This document shows positions 34,282 through 43,284 of a stretch of 64,000 nt of DNA, one piece after another. The translations under genes and the position numbers were made by a program. The stretch comes from Streptococcus parasanguinis. Lineage in GTDB: Bacteria > Bacillota > Bacilli > Lactobacillales > Streptococcaceae. How positions within the stretch are numbered: the first letter of the stretch is position 1; the number at the start of each line of letters is the position of its first letter. Under the pieces are notes generated by a model. It saw nothing but the letters and a program-made list of their open reading frames with translations. It made no database searches and was not told the DNA's origin. The stretch spans positions 1,268,501 through 1,332,500 of the forward strand of contig NZ_CP134147.1 in NCBI RefSeq assembly GCF_032163505.1, in the 5' to 3' direction.

Positions 34282-35371
34282 ACTTCTTCACATATTGTTC
34301 AACTGGATAATCTTCTGGATCCAAGCGCAGGTTTCCTCCTACCACTAGTTGGGCTAGATGCCAACCAATGAGGGGACCTGTTGTGAGGCCAGACGAACCA
34401 AGTCCACTAGCGACATAGAGGCCTGCTCGATCAGGAAGGGCTCCCCAAAATGGTGAAAAATCACTGGTGTAGGCACGAGTTCCTACGCGCTCCCCGATAA
34501 CTTTCGCTTGAGCGAGTTCTGGATAATAGGTCAAGGCCTCTTCTTCCATCTGATTTAGAAGAACTTGATCCACTGTCAGGTCAAAGCCCATCTCATTTTC
34601 ATGGGTGGCTCCCATACTGATCTTTCCATTTTGGAATGGAATGATATCCAGCTCTCCTTCAGGCATGACCACAGGATAATCAGCAGTATCTAGGTCTAGC
34701 TGATAATCCCGCAGTTGCCCCTTTTGCGGACGGACATCAACTTGGTAGCCAAGTGGCTCAAGGATTTGCCCCAACCAGGCTCCTGTTGCTAGGATAACTT
34801 GGTCATAGCTTTCTCCTGCAATCTGATAGCCATCATCTGAGACTGAGAGAGCAACCTCTTTCTTGATCACTCTTGCCCCACTTACCTGAAGAAGGGTTTC
34901 TGTTAGAAGGGCTCCCTCCACATGAGCACCACCTGATGCATAGACCAGCTTCTCAAAACCTTGCAGTCCTGGGAATTGCTGGGCCACTTCTACCTTGGTC
35001 AAGATCGCCAAGTCTCCAATCAAGGGAGATTCTTCCCTACGACTCAGCGCCAACTGATAGAGTTCGTCTAATTTTTCTTCCTTTTTCTTGAGGAGATAGA
35101 CGCCGGTCTGCTGGTAAAAATCTGTTTTAATTCCGTCCTTGGCCAGATCTTCTACCAATTCTTGGTAAAAATCTGCTCCCAGACGAGCCAGGCGATACCA
35201 GGCCTTGTTTCGCCGTTTGGAAAACCAAGGGCTAATAATGCCTGCTGCCGCCTTAGTCGCTTGGCCGACTCCATGGTCATAGACGGTCACATCCACTTGT
35301 GCTTCTTTGGATAAATAATAGGCTGCAGTGGACCCTACGATCCCTGCACCGATAATGGCAACTTTCATCAT
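34280..35371 (-). CDS. FAD-dependent oxidoreductase (DAO family)
   Basis: 363 residues with an N-terminal dinucleotide-binding motif (VAIIGAGIVGSTAAYYL), GAGGISP-like FAD contacts (KAAAGIISPW), a central substrate domain and the C-terminal GLYVASGLGSSGLTTGP block of D-amino-acid oxidase / glycine oxidase-like enzymes. Substrate unknown. Two adjacent ATGs follow GGGGG. It follows the nif3 gene by six bases on the same strand, so it is in the trmK-nif3 operon. Its stop codon TAG directly enters repeat A3. Confidence 0.88.
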   Translation of the reverse strand: MMKVAIIGAGIVGSTAAYYLSKEAQVDVTVYDHGVGQATKAAAGIISPWFSKRRNKAWYRLARLGADFYQELVEDLAKDGIKTDFYQQTGVYLLKKKEEKLDELYQLALSRREESPLIGDLAILTKVEVAQQFPGLQGFEKLVYASGGAHVEGALLTETLLQVSGARVIKKEVALSVSDDGYQIAGESYDQVILATGAWLGQILEPLGYQVDVRPQKGQLRDYQLDLDTADYPVVMPEGELDIIPFQNGKISMGATHENEMGFDLTVDQVLLNQMEEEALTYYPELAQAKVIGERVGTRAYTSDFSPFWGALPDRAGLYVASGLGSSGLTTGPLIGWHLAQLVVGGNLRLDPEDYPVEQYVKK

Positions 35372-35377
35372 GCCCCC

Positions 35378-36175
35378 TTAGATATGATAAAAAGGATTGG
35401 TACTGGCTTGACTGCCAATCACTTCAATCTCCCACACTTCTTCAGCTTTCCACTGATTGAGCTTTTCTACTAGTTTCGAGACAAAGAGAACTTCGATATG
35501 GTGCCCTGGATCCAAGGCCAAGAGGCCATCGCTCAGCATGTCCTGAGCCGTATGGTAGTAGATATCTCCTGTGATATAGACCTCTGCCCCCATAGCAAGA
35601 GCATCCTTGTAAAAGGACTGACCACTTCCTCCACAGATGGCGACGCGCTCAATGACCCGATCCAAATCCGCCTGGTCATAACTGACTATGCGCAAAGCAT
35701 CTAAGCCAAAGGTTTCTTTAACCTTGCTAGCCAACTGTCCAAAGGTTTGAGTAGCTACCCGACCGATGCGACCAATTCCGAGCCCTTCTCCCGTCATACT
35801 GAGGGGCTCTGTATCTTCAATGTCCAAGAGCTGGCAGAACCAATCGTTGAGACCATCTGGGACAATGTCAATATTGGTATGGCTGACGTAGACTGCGATA
35901 TCATGCTTGATCAAATCGATATAAATCTGATTTTGGGCCCGATCAGCTACCAAATCCTTGATGGGACGGAAAATAGGCGCGTGCTTGACGATGATCAAGT
36001 CCACCCCATGAGCGATAGCTTCCGCCACCGTCTGCTCGCGGATATCTAAGGCCACCATGACCTTCTTGATGTCTTTTTGCAAAGTGCCGACCTGTAAGCC
36101 ACGAACATCTCCCTCCATGGAAAGTTCCTGAGGGCAGTAGGCTTCATAGCGTTTGATGACTTCACTTGCTAACAT
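35378..36175 (-). CDS. Nif3-like dinuclear metal-centre protein
   Basis: 265 residues of the NIF3/YqfO family (GTP cyclohydrolase I type 2-like fold). [14 protein letters not shown] holds a metal-binding His and [12 protein letters not shown] residues ([13 protein letters not shown]) the C-terminal ones. Its biochemical role is unsettled. The ATG at 36173-36175 ([11 protein letters not shown]) has AGGAGG six bases upstream and overlaps the end of trmK by 14 bases, an arrangement widespread in Firmicutes. Confidence 0.9.
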   Translation of the reverse strand: MLASEVIKRYEAYCPQELSMEGDVRGLQVGTLQKDIKKVMVALDIREQTVAEAIAHGVDLIIVKHAPIFRPIKDLVADRAQNQIYIDLIKHDIAVYVSHTNIDIVPDGLNDWFCQLLDIEDTEPLSMTGEGLGIGRIGRVATQTFGQLASKVKETFGLDALRIVSYDQADLDRVIERVAICGGSGQSFYKDALAMGAEVYITGDIYYHTAQDMLSDGLLALDPGHHIEVLFVSKLVEKLNQWKAEEVWEIEVIGSQASTNPFYHI

Positions 36176-36851
36176 GTAGAACCTCCTTGATGTGAGCAAT
36201 GCGCTCTTCTAACGATGCTCTAGCAGATTGATTTTCAGCTGGAACCTGCTCCAAGGCAAAGGCTAATTTCTCCATTTCCTTGGACCACTTTTGGATAAAG
36301 GCTGGAGCTTGTTCCCGCATCAAATAGGGACCAAAACGCAGTTCCTTGGCTGTCAACTCTTGAGAACCGTGTTCCACCACAAGGATCTCATAGAACTTCT
36401 CATTTTCTTCCAAGATAGCTTCATCGACAATGCGAAAATCATGGTTTACCAACCAAGCCCGCAGTTCATCTTCCCGATTATTGGGTTGGAGGACCAAGCG
36501 AGAGACACCTGCTAATTTCTCAAGACCTGCGGCTAGGATATCTGCAATCAAGCGTCCTCCCATGCCTGCAATGGTGATACAGGAAATGCCGTCTGCTGGT
36601 TCAAAGGCAGCCAAGCCATTGGCCAGGCGGACCTCAATCTTGTCTTCTAAACCATTATCGGCGACATTTTGCAGGGCAGACTGATAGGGTCCCTCTACCA
36701 CTTCACCAGCAATTGCAGCCTCAATCTTGCCTACCTGTAAAAGGGCGATTGGGAGATAAGCATGATCACTCCCCACATCCAACAGACGCGCCCCAGCTGG
36801 GACGAAGCTGGCCACCAAGTCCAAGCGATTTGATAATTTTGTAAATTCCAT
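36162..36851 (-). CDS. trmK: tRNA (adenine-22-N1)-methyltransferase
   Basis: 229 residues, SAM-dependent methyltransferase that makes m1A22 in t[21 protein letters not shown] is the SAM-binding motif I with the TrmK-type [24 protein letters not shown] and [16 protein letters not shown] are further family blocks. It overlaps the nif3 gene, typical for trmK. First gene of a three-gene minus-strand operon. Confidence 0.93.
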   Translation of the reverse strand: MEFTKLSNRLDLVASFVPAGARLLDVGSDHAYLPIALLQVGKIEAAIAGEVVEGPYQSALQNVADNGLEDKIEVRLANGLAAFEPADGISCITIAGMGGRLIADILAAGLEKLAGVSRLVLQPNNREDELRAWLVNHDFRIVDEAILEENEKFYEILVVEHGSQELTAKELRFGPYLMREQAPAFIQKWSKEMEKLAFALEQVPAENQSARASLEERIAHIKEVLHVSK

Positions 36852-36904
36852 GTGCTACTTTCTAAACTTTTATTCCACCCTTTAGTATACCATGTTTGCA
36901 CCAT

Positions 36905-36930
36905 TAAAAAAAGGCGCAACGGCGCCTTTT
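36905..36930 (-). terminator. Terminator after the YghU-like GST gene
   Basis: AAAAGGCGC/GCGCCTTTT stem, AACG loop, followed on the minus strand by TTTAAT. Confidence 0.85.
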
Positions 36931-36932
36931 CA

Positions 36933-37724
36933 TTATGCATCAATTTCCTTATATTCTACTTCCAAACCACGTTTCACAGCGGGGCGATTGGCAATTTTCT
37001 CTGTCCAAGCCTGTAGATGCTTGTATTCCTTCACATCTAGGAAAACCCCTGCACGGTCCCAGATCTTGTCTTGAGCTAGACGGCCATACCAAGACCAGAT
37101 GGCAATATCTGCAATGGTATAGTCATCCCCTGCGATATAAGGTTTGGTGGCCAGTTCCTTGTCCAGCAGGTCCAATTGACGTTTGGCTTCCATGGCAAAG
37201 CGATTGATAGCATACTCGATTTTCTCCGGCGCATAGTGGAAGAAATGACCAAAGCCTCCCCCTAAAAATGGTGCCGCACCCGTCTGCCAGAAGAGCCAGT
37301 TGAGTACTTCTGTCCGTTTAGCCAGATCAGTCGGGATTAATTTGCCAAATTTCTCCGCTAGATACAGGAGGATATTGGCCGATTCAAAGACCCGAATGGC
37401 TTGAGCGCCTGATTGATCCAACATGGCTGGAATTTTCGAGTTTGGATTGATGGCTACAAAGTCACTACCAAACTGATCTCCCTCACCAATCTTGATCCGA
37501 TAAGCGTCATAGCCTGCATCCACTCCCAGCTCTTTCAATTCCTCCAGCATAATGGTAGTCTTGATCCCATTTGGAGTTGGAAGGGTATAGAGTTGGAAAG
37601 GCTGGTCGCCTTTTGGAAGGGTTTGTTCAAAGCGGGCACCTGCTGTTGGTTGGTTCAAGCCACCCCAAGCTCCTCCCATCTGGTTCGGTGCTTCCCATAC
37701 TTCTGGTAATTGATAGTCTGACAT
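36933..37724 (-). CDS. yghU: glutathione S-transferase family, YghU-like disulfide reductase
   Basis: 263 residues. An N-terminal extension (about 1-45) precedes a thioredoxin-like domain (QLYTLPTPNGIKTTIMLEEL; NPNSKIPAMLD with cis-Pro; ESANILLYLAE) and an all-alpha domain (YTIADIAIWSWY). The Thr-x-Asn pair in TPNGIK and the lack of a Cys match YghU/Ure2p-type enzymes that reduce disulfides with glutathione. Monocistronic with a strong terminator. The symbol is by family resemblance. Confidence 0.88.
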   Translation of the reverse strand: MSDYQLPEVWEAPNQMGGAWGGLNQPTAGARFEQTLPKGDQPFQLYTLPTPNGIKTTIMLEELKELGVDAGYDAYRIKIGEGDQFGSDFVAINPNSKIPAMLDQSGAQAIRVFESANILLYLAEKFGKLIPTDLAKRTEVLNWLFWQTGAAPFLGGGFGHFFHYAPEKIEYAINRFAMEAKRQLDLLDKELATKPYIAGDDYTIADIAIWSWYGRLAQDKIWDRAGVFLDVKEYKHLQAWTEKIANRPAVKRGLEVEYKEIDA

Positions 37725-37860
37725 CTTTCTTCTCCTTTATTTCGCTACTCCTAGCATATCAAATATTGGGCTCCCTTTCAAAGATCTGCTACGCGAAGGC
37801 TACTTGACTTTTTTTGTCAAAATGATAGTATAGAAAAAATACAATTTTAAGGAGAAAACC

Positions 37861-38880
37861 ATGTCCACGATCGATTTTCATAGTTTGGCAAAGACAGAAC
37901 TTCACTGTCACTTAGACGGTTCCTTGTCGCTTCCAATCATTCGCCAGCTGGCAGCTATGGCCAATATTGACCTACCTGCTAGCGATGAGGAGCTCAAGCA
38001 CCATGTCACTGCGCCTGCCCACTGTGAGAATCTTTTGGACTATTTGGAGGCATTTGACTACATTCGGCCCCTCCTTCAAACTAAGGAAGCCTTGACGCTT
38101 GCTGCTTACGATGTGGCCAAGCAAGCTGCTCTCGAAAATGTCGTCTACATCGAAGTTCGTTTTGCACCAGAATTGTCCATGGACCAAGGGCTCACCGTCC
38201 CAGAAACTATCGATGCAGTCTGCGATGGTCTACGCCAAGCCCAGGAGGAATTTGGCATTGTTGCAAAAGCCTTGGTCTGTGGAATGCGCCAGTCCGATCA
38301 AGAAGTCACCTCTCGCATTCTTGCAGAAGCCAACCAAGTTAGTTATCAGGATTTTGTTGGTTTTGACTTTGCCGGGGATGAGCACAACTACTCTCCAGAA
38401 GATATTCGACCTCTAATTGAGCAAGTCAAGAGTTACCATCGTCCTATGACGCTTCATGCAGGTGAGTGTCATTGCCCACACTTTGTTGCCCAATCGATTG
38501 CATTTGGCATCAAACGCAATGGCCACGTGACGGCTCTATCTCATGAACCAGCCTTACTCCAATCCTTTATTGAAAATGGGGTCACTGGTGAACTCTGCTT
38601 GACCAGCAACCTACAAACAAAAGCAGCACCGACTATAGAAGATTTCCCTTATTTGAAAATGAAGGCGGCCGGAGCTCGGATCAGTATCAATACCGATAAC
38701 CGGACTGTATCTGATACCGACCTCACCAAGGAATACGCCCTCTATCATCAGCATTTTCAAACCAAGGAAACTGACTTTTACCAACACAATATCGATGCCA
38801 TCCAGGCTTCCTTTGCTAGTGAGGAGGAAAAACAAGAACTCCTTACCAAACTAGCAAAAGCCTACGCGGACTATCTATAA
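37861..38880 (+). CDS. add: adenosine deaminase
   Basis: Converts adenosine to inosine in purine salvage. 339 residues; zinc ligands in [10 protein letters not shown] (His 15, 17), catalytic LHAGE (His and Glu, about 199-203), HVTALSH and NTDNR (Asp). GGAG lies seven bases before the ATG. Divergent from the GST gene; the apt gene of the same pathway lies 3 kb downstream but is not linked. Confidence 0.95.
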   Translation: MSTIDFHSLAKTELHCHLDGSLSLPIIRQLAAMANIDLPASDEELKHHVTAPAHCENLLDYLEAFDYIRPLLQTKEALTLAAYDVAKQAALENVVYIEVRFAPELSMDQGLTVPETIDAVCDGLRQAQEEFGIVAKALVCGMRQSDQEVTSRILAEANQVSYQDFVGFDFAGDEHNYSPEDIRPLIEQVKSYHRPMTLHAGECHCPHFVAQSIAFGIKRNGHVTALSHEPALLQSFIENGVTGELCLTSNLQTKAAPTIEDFPYLKMKAAGARISINTDNRTVSDTDLTKEYALYHQHFQTKETDFYQHNIDAIQASFASEEEKQELLTKLAKAYADYL

Positions 38881-38883
38881 ATG

Positions 38884-38922
38884 AAAAAACTAGCGCCTGA
38901 TGAAAGGGCTAGTTTTCTGTTT
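38884..38922. terminator. Bidirectional terminator between add and the GDPD-like gene
   Basis: AAAACTAGC/GCTAGTTTT stem with T-rich sequence on both sides (A-run left, TTTTCTGTTTT right), placed between converging genes. Confidence 0.8.
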
Positions 38923-40109
38923 TATTTCGATACGGATTCATACACGGCCATATCCTGTGGAGTCAATAAGCCAGTATAAAAGCCATCAACATTGATCGCA
39001 GCATACTTAGTTAGGCTCTCATAGGTTTGAATGGTATGAACATAGACCCGTTTTCCAAGTTTATGTACCTGTTCGACAAACTTAGGAGTTAAGCGAGAAT
39101 CGTCGATAGGGACGGTCACCGCCTCGATTTCCTTGTGCTTGGCGATAAAATCCAGCACTTCTTCTCCACTATCTGGTGAGGCGTAGAGCGTATAGATCAC
39201 GTGCTTAAAAGGATAAATAGATTCGATTTCTCCGAACATCTCTTGATGATAAATTTGTGGAATCACACGATCCAATAGTTCTTTGTCTCGCTTGTTTGCT
39301 TCTGAAACAAGTTCTTTAAATTGTGTAATCCTATCTTCCTTAGGGATTTCCATCGATTTGGTATCTGTCACCAACACCATATCTCGATTAATTATCATTT
39401 GATCAAACACATCCCCTATTAACATGGTCGTAAAGCGACTTGGTGTTTCTTGGGAACCATAACCCTGAAATTTCTTCCATTCCTTAGAAGAAGGTGCGAC
39501 ATCATCTTTGTTTCCAAAATGGTGCCAATCATGAACTGCAGCTAATTTCTTGTCACTAGTCAAATTAAAATCCATTTCAAACAAGCGATGGCCGAGATTG
39601 TAATTTTGCCGTAAAGCCTCTAAGGAATTGGTATACTTCGTATTGTACTCCTTCTCCCGGACCGTCCCTCCAGCGTGGGCTATTAGTCTTGGAGAAACCC
39701 TTAGCCAATCTTTCTTATTAACCTTGGTGTACTGCACGAAACCATATTGGTTAGACAGCTGGCCATTGGTCAAACGTTCAAGTGTTTCCTTATCCACATA
39801 GGTTTTCTTCCAGAAAGTTGTCTCTTGATGGGCTTTAAAGCGATAATGATTTTTATCAAATACCTTTGTTTTTGCGTTCCACTGGATGTCAATGATTACA
39901 TTGGCATCTTTTTTACGAAATCCTGTCTTCGTTTTGGTATAGCCAGCCTCTAGTAGAGTCTCTTCTACTGGGTACAGGCCCGAAGTTAATAGGTTGGTCC
40001 GTACGTAGTAAAAGCTGATCATGCCAAACAATAAAAACAATCCGACCACTAACATAGTCGGATAGAGCAATCTAAATCGTCTGCGTCTGTTTTTTTCTCC
40101 CCATTTCAA
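38922..40109 (-). CDS. membrane-anchored glycerophosphodiester phosphodiesterase-like protein
   Basis: 395 residues. A membrane segment lies at about 17-36, then an outside extension of about 110 residues, then a PLC-like TIM barrel with IAHAGG (about 143-148), EMDFNLTSDKKLAAVHDW (metal-binding Glu/Asp and catalytic His) and TDTKS. These residues match the GDPD superfamily, so it probably cleaves a phosphodiester outside the membrane. It may act on teichoic acid or lipid headgroups, but the substrate is not shown. It follows dnaD by 18 bases on the same strand and may be in the metA-dnaD transcript. Confidence 0.8.
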   Translation of the reverse strand: MKWGEKNRRRRFRLLYPTMLVVGLFLLFGMISFYYVRTNLLTSGLYPVEETLLEAGYTKTKTGFRKKDANVIIDIQWNAKTKVFDKNHYRFKAHQETTFWKKTYVDKETLERLTNGQLSNQYGFVQYTKVNKKDWLRVSPRLIAHAGGTVREKEYNTKYTNSLEALRQNYNLGHRLFEMDFNLTSDKKLAAVHDWHHFGNKDDVAPSSKEWKKFQGYGSQETPSRFTTMLIGDVFDQMIINRDMVLVTDTKSMEIPKEDRITQFKELVSEANKRDKELLDRVIPQIYHQEMFGEIESIYPFKHVIYTLYASPDSGEEVLDFIAKHKEIEAVTVPIDDSRLTPKFVEQVHKLGKRVYVHTIQTYESLTKYAAINVDGFYTGLLTPQDMAVYESVSK

Positions 40110-40127
40110 TTGATCAATCGTCTCCTC

Positions 40128-40811
40128 TTAATCCTTCCACAAATCCATGGCCTTCAAGAAATCGTCTGAAACGGTCACATTGCGTGGGTTGGCTTGCTCG
40201 CGTTCTTGTAGTTTCGCCTCTACTTGGGCCAGGCTGTTGATGCCTTCACTGCGCCAGTTGCGTAAAATAGCTTGGATATATTTCCAGTGAGGCTTACCGT
40301 TAAAGACGGCTTCTCGTAAGGCTGCCTTGATCACATCTGGATCTGTCTGATCCTCGCGCACAGTCTTGGTCAAGTCTTCAATCTCAAAAGGCGTCAAGAG
40401 TCGTCCCAGTTCTTGTTGGAAGGTTTCCACCAAGTCCTTGATGACATTTCCCTTAGCAGGCGCGCTCTGTGTCTTCCCTTGTGTCTGGGCTTCTAAAATC
40501 TCATCCAAGCGCTCCAGGGCAATGGTCGCATCAAAGATGGCTTCAATCTCGCCATTGAGCTCAATGGTCCGGTACTGAAGGAGTCCCTTGGTGGTCAAAT
40601 TGGACATAATCCGATTGACTTCTGTCACCGTTTTTCCTAGATGACTAGCAATCTGATTGGGAGTTAAGGCCTCTTGGCCGGTCGTATTTTGAAGGAAGAA
40701 AAACTGCCAAACCAAATAGTCATCTGCTTGGTCAAACAATTCATGATAATGAAAAAGCAAGGCACTTGGAAGAACCAAGTTGCCATACTTAAATGCTTGT
40801 GAATATGTCAT
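40128..40811 (-). CDS. dnaD: DNA replication initiation protein DnaD
   Basis: 227 residues with the N-terminal winged helix (LTPNQIASHLGKTVTEVNRIMSNLTTKGLL) and the C-terminal DnaB/DnaD domain ending with the conserved YIQAILRNWRSEGI block. In Firmicutes it helps load the helicase at oriC and at restarted forks. It begins nine bases after metA, so the two are co-transcribed, as I recall also for S. pneumoniae. Confidence 0.94.
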   Translation of the reverse strand: MTYSQAFKYGNLVLPSALLFHYHELFDQADDYLVWQFFFLQNTTGQEALTPNQIASHLGKTVTEVNRIMSNLTTKGLLQYRTIELNGEIEAIFDATIALERLDEILEAQTQGKTQSAPAKGNVIKDLVETFQQELGRLLTPFEIEDLTKTVREDQTDPDVIKAALREAVFNGKPHWKYIQAILRNWRSEGINSLAQVEAKLQEREQANPRNVTVSDDFLKAMDLWKD

Positions 40812-40820
40812 AATTCCCCT

Positions 40821-41765
40821 TTATAGGTAACCATAAAATGAAATATCTTTTTCCAATTCTTCCAAGCGGTAGGGTGTTTCTTGATAAACCGCATAGTTGA
40901 TCCAATTACTAAAGAAGGTCGTCGCAGCTAGATTCCAACGAATGCGAGGCTCTGTATTAGCGTCATCCCCATCAAAGTAATTCTTGGGAACGTCCGGATC
41001 CAAACCTGCCTTGACATCTCGGTGGTATTCTTTTGCCAGCGTATCGCGATCATATTCCAGATGGCCAAAGCTATAGACCTCACGCATATCTGGACTAGCG
41101 ATGATGGAAAGCCCAACTTCATTTCCTTGCGCGATCACTTGAAGATTGCTCTTTTCAAGGACTTCCTTCAAAGGAATATCTGTATAGCGGGAATGAGGGG
41201 CAAGGAAGCGATCGTCAAAGCCTCTCATGAGCAGACTATCGGGACGCACCACTGCTTGGTCATAGATACCCGATAGCTTGTCACAGAGCTCTACTTTTTG
41301 AATCCCGTAACGGTGGTACAGTCCAGCCTGGGCTCCCCAACAAAGGTGCAAGGTAGAAAAGACATGCCGTTTAGACCATTCAAAGACCTGGGTTAATTCT
41401 TCCCAGTAGTCTACTTCTTCAAAGTCCATCTTTTCGACAGGCGCTCCTGTCACAATCAAGCCGTCATAGTAATTATCCTTGATATCCTCAAAGGTCTTGT
41501 AGAAGCTCTCCAAATGCTCAGCCGCTGTATTCTTGGATTCATGGCTCGCCATGTAGAGGAAATCAACATTGATCTGCAAGGGCGTGTTGGCAAGGAGCCG
41601 TAAGAGCTGGGTTTCTGTCGCAACCTTGGTCGGCATCAGATTAAGAATGAGAACATTCATCGGCCGAATATCCTGGTGAGTCGCCCGAACATCATCCATG
41701 ACAAAAATATTTTCTGAACGAAGGATATCGACTGCTGGTAATTTTTTATCTAGAGTAATTGGCAT
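40821..41765 (-). CDS. metA: homoserine O-acetyltransferase (MetA family)
   Basis: Activates homoserine for methionine synthesis. 314 residues; catalytic Cys 142 in [10 protein letters not shown] and the MetA block NLMPTK. Residue 111 is Glu (TGAPVE); in characterised MetA enzymes Glu at this place gives acetyl-CoA use and Gly succinyl-CoA use, so acetyl transfer is predicted despite the common succinyltransferase label. GGGAG precedes the ATG by six bases. A promoter and a MET-box-like palindrome lie upstream, so control by the LysR regulator MtaR/MetR is likely. Confidence 0.94.
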   Translation of the reverse strand: MPITLDKKLPAVDILRSENIFVMDDVRATHQDIRPMNVLILNLMPTKVATETQLLRLLANTPLQINVDFLYMASHESKNTAAEHLESFYKTFEDIKDNYYDGLIVTGAPVEKMDFEEVDYWEELTQVFEWSKRHVFSTLHLCWGAQAGLYHRYGIQKVELCDKLSGIYDQAVVRPDSLLMRGFDDRFLAPHSRYTDIPLKEVLEKSNLQVIAQGNEVGLSIIASPDMREVYSFGHLEYDRDTLAKEYHRDVKAGLDPDVPKNYFDGDDANTEPRIRWNLAATTFFSNWINYAVYQETPYRLEELEKDISFYGYL

Positions 41766-41798
41766 AAAAAGCTCCCATCTTACAAGTTCTTAACTAAC

Positions 41799-41866
41799 AT
41801 TATATGATAGGAGCTTATAGTTTTCAATTATGGTTTTTCTGTAGCCAGTTATAGTATTAGACTATA
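41799..41866 (-). promoter_or_regulatory. metA promoter with MET-box-like palindrome
   Basis: Minus strand: TTGAAA (41822-41827), 17-base spacer, TATAAT (41799-41804). TATAGTATTAGACTATA (41850-41866) matches the streptococcal MET-box as I recall it (TATAGTTTSAAACTATA) at 14 of 17 positions and is centred about 66 bases upstream of the start of transcription, the usual LysR recognition position. A half site TATAGTTT (41816-41823) overlaps the -35 box. Confidence 0.6.
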
Positions 41867-42379
41867 TCAGTAATGCATCAAGACTTTGTAGTCGTAATCG
41901 CCGATCGCTTCGCGGCCTTTAAGATCATCGAGCTCGATCAAGAAGGCACAACCTGCAACTACTCCACCGAGTTTTTCGATCATTTCGATGGTTGCTTTCA
42001 CCGTACCACCTGTTGCCAAGAGGTCATCGACGATGAGAACGCGTTGACCTGGTTTGATAGCATCGGCGTGCATGGTCAAGGTATCCACACCGTATTCTTT
42101 TTCGTAGTCAGCAGAGATGACTTCACGTGGCAATTTACCAGGCTTACGAACAGGCGCAAATCCAATTCCCAACTCAAAAGCGACCGGACATCCAACGATG
42201 AACCCACGCGCTTCAGGACCAACGATCATGTCGATTTTCTTATCCGTCGCGTATTGAACGATTTCACGAATCGCATAACTATAAGCATTGCCATCTGCCA
42301 TCAAAGGGCTGATATCACGGAAGGTAATACCTTCTTGTGGATAGTTTTCAATGCTTGCAATGTAATCTTTTAAATTCAT
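41867..42379 (-). CDS. apt: adenine phosphoribosyltransferase
   Basis: Purine salvage: adenine plus PRPP gives AMP. 170 residues, normal length. PRPP motif [13 protein letters not shown] (near 113-125), GPEARGF and [11 protein letters not shown] are present. It lies upstream of metA on the same strand, but the MET box abutting its stop and the metA promoter show that metA is expressed separately. Confidence 0.96.
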   Translation of the reverse strand: MNLKDYIASIENYPQEGITFRDISPLMADGNAYSYAIREIVQYATDKKIDMIVGPEARGFIVGCPVAFELGIGFAPVRKPGKLPREVISADYEKEYGVDTLTMHADAIKPGQRVLIVDDLLATGGTVKATIEMIEKLGGVVAGCAFLIELDDLKGREAIGDYDYKVLMHY

Positions 42380-42489
42380 GGTTAACTTTCTTTCATAAAA
42401 AATTTTTTACATTCCATTATACCATGAATTCTACTAACTTGCATCATTTTTGCCAAATCATTTTCCCATACCTGCAGTAACAGCAAAAT

Positions 42490-42662
42490 GAGGCTGGGAC
42501 AAAAGTCCTAGCCTCTCAATTGTCTTTGGATTGTCGAGCAAGACGCAGTTGTTGAGTGGGCTCTACTACGCTGATTTCATCAGCTTTTACAGCCCTACTC
42601 AACTGTGCGGAGGTGGGACGACGAAATCGAATTCTAACGAATTACCGATTTCTGTCCCACTT
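42490..42662 (-). repeat. repeat family A, copy A4 (inverted, full length)
   Basis: On the minus strand it reads as A1: hairpin 1 (GTGGGAC...), hairpin 2, then hairpin 3 GAGGCTAGGAC/GTCCCAGCCTC near 42490-42516. It lies between the gene at 42688 and apt, so it ends the recJ transcript. Confidence 0.9.
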
Positions 42663-42687
42663 TCATAATAATTGTTAGAAGAACCTT

Positions 42688-43284
42688 TTACTGTCCTTCT
42701 ATTAATTTGTTGTACTCGATTTTCATATCCCCCAAGTTTTTCAGGGAATAACGGGAGCTTCCGTTTTTAAACCAAGTACCCAGGATATATTGCTCGGCGA
42801 CCTTCTTACTTTGGTTTTTCAACCAAGTGCGGTCTTTGCCATAGGTGGCAAGTTGCTCAAGGAGTTGTTGGCCCTCGTAGGTAGTATCTTCTTTAGAAAG
42901 GTAGACCTCTTTCTGGAAAAACAACTTTTTGGATGAGTTGTATTTAAATATAAAACCAAGTGTCACACCTTTTTCCAATTGAAGATCATACATATAGGTC
43001 CAGTTGGGCGTTCCCCTAAACATCATCACGGACAGTTCTTCGTTAGCATCGACAATTCCTTTAGAATAGGGGTAGGTCTGAAAATCCTCGTTTTCTTTCC
43101 AAATACCATCGTTCCCTATCGTTTCTGTATAGGGCTTAAACATCACATAGCGCATCAGCCCACCATTTTCAGAGTAAGCGATCTCCTCCATAGGATTTTT
43201 GAGGCTTAGATAGATTTCAAACCAATAAAGAGCAAAAAGTAGGATGGGAATTAGGCAGAGAGTAATTTTTAGACGTTTTTTCAT
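42688..43284 (-). CDS. small membrane-anchored protein of unknown function coupled to recJ
   Basis: 198 residues: a membrane segment or uncleaved signal (about 7-25) and an outside domain (YMYDLQLEKGVTLGFIFKYNSSKK, WLKNQSKKVAEQYILGTW). Its ATG overlaps the recJ stop (ATGA, four bases), so it is translated with recJ. The general look (single anchor, about 200 residues, YMYDLQLE) reminds me of TipC-type immunity proteins, which protect the outside face of the membrane; this is a weak impression and no toxin gene is near. Repeat A4 ends the transcript. Confidence 0.65.
   Translation of the reverse strand: MKKRLKITLCLIPILLFALYWFEIYLSLKNPMEEIAYSENGGLMRYVMFKPYTETIGNDGIWKENEDFQTYPYSKGIVDANEELSVMMFRGTPNWTYMYDLQLEKGVTLGFIFKYNSSKKLFFQKEVYLSKEDTTYEGQQLLEQLATYGKDRTWLKNQSKKVAEQYILGTWFKNGSSRYSLKNLGDMKIEYNKLIEGQ

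Noticed and set aside
41770..41815. AAGCTCC(C/T)ATC and its complement flanking the metA leader, as a hairpin hiding the ribosome site
   Set aside because: One arm lies in the -35/-10 spacer of the predicted promoter and would not be transcribed, so an RNA switch is unlikely if that promoter is right.
41873..42373. 166-codon frame antisense to apt
   Set aside because: apt is complete with catalytic motifs; the antisense frame has no start signals and no known family.
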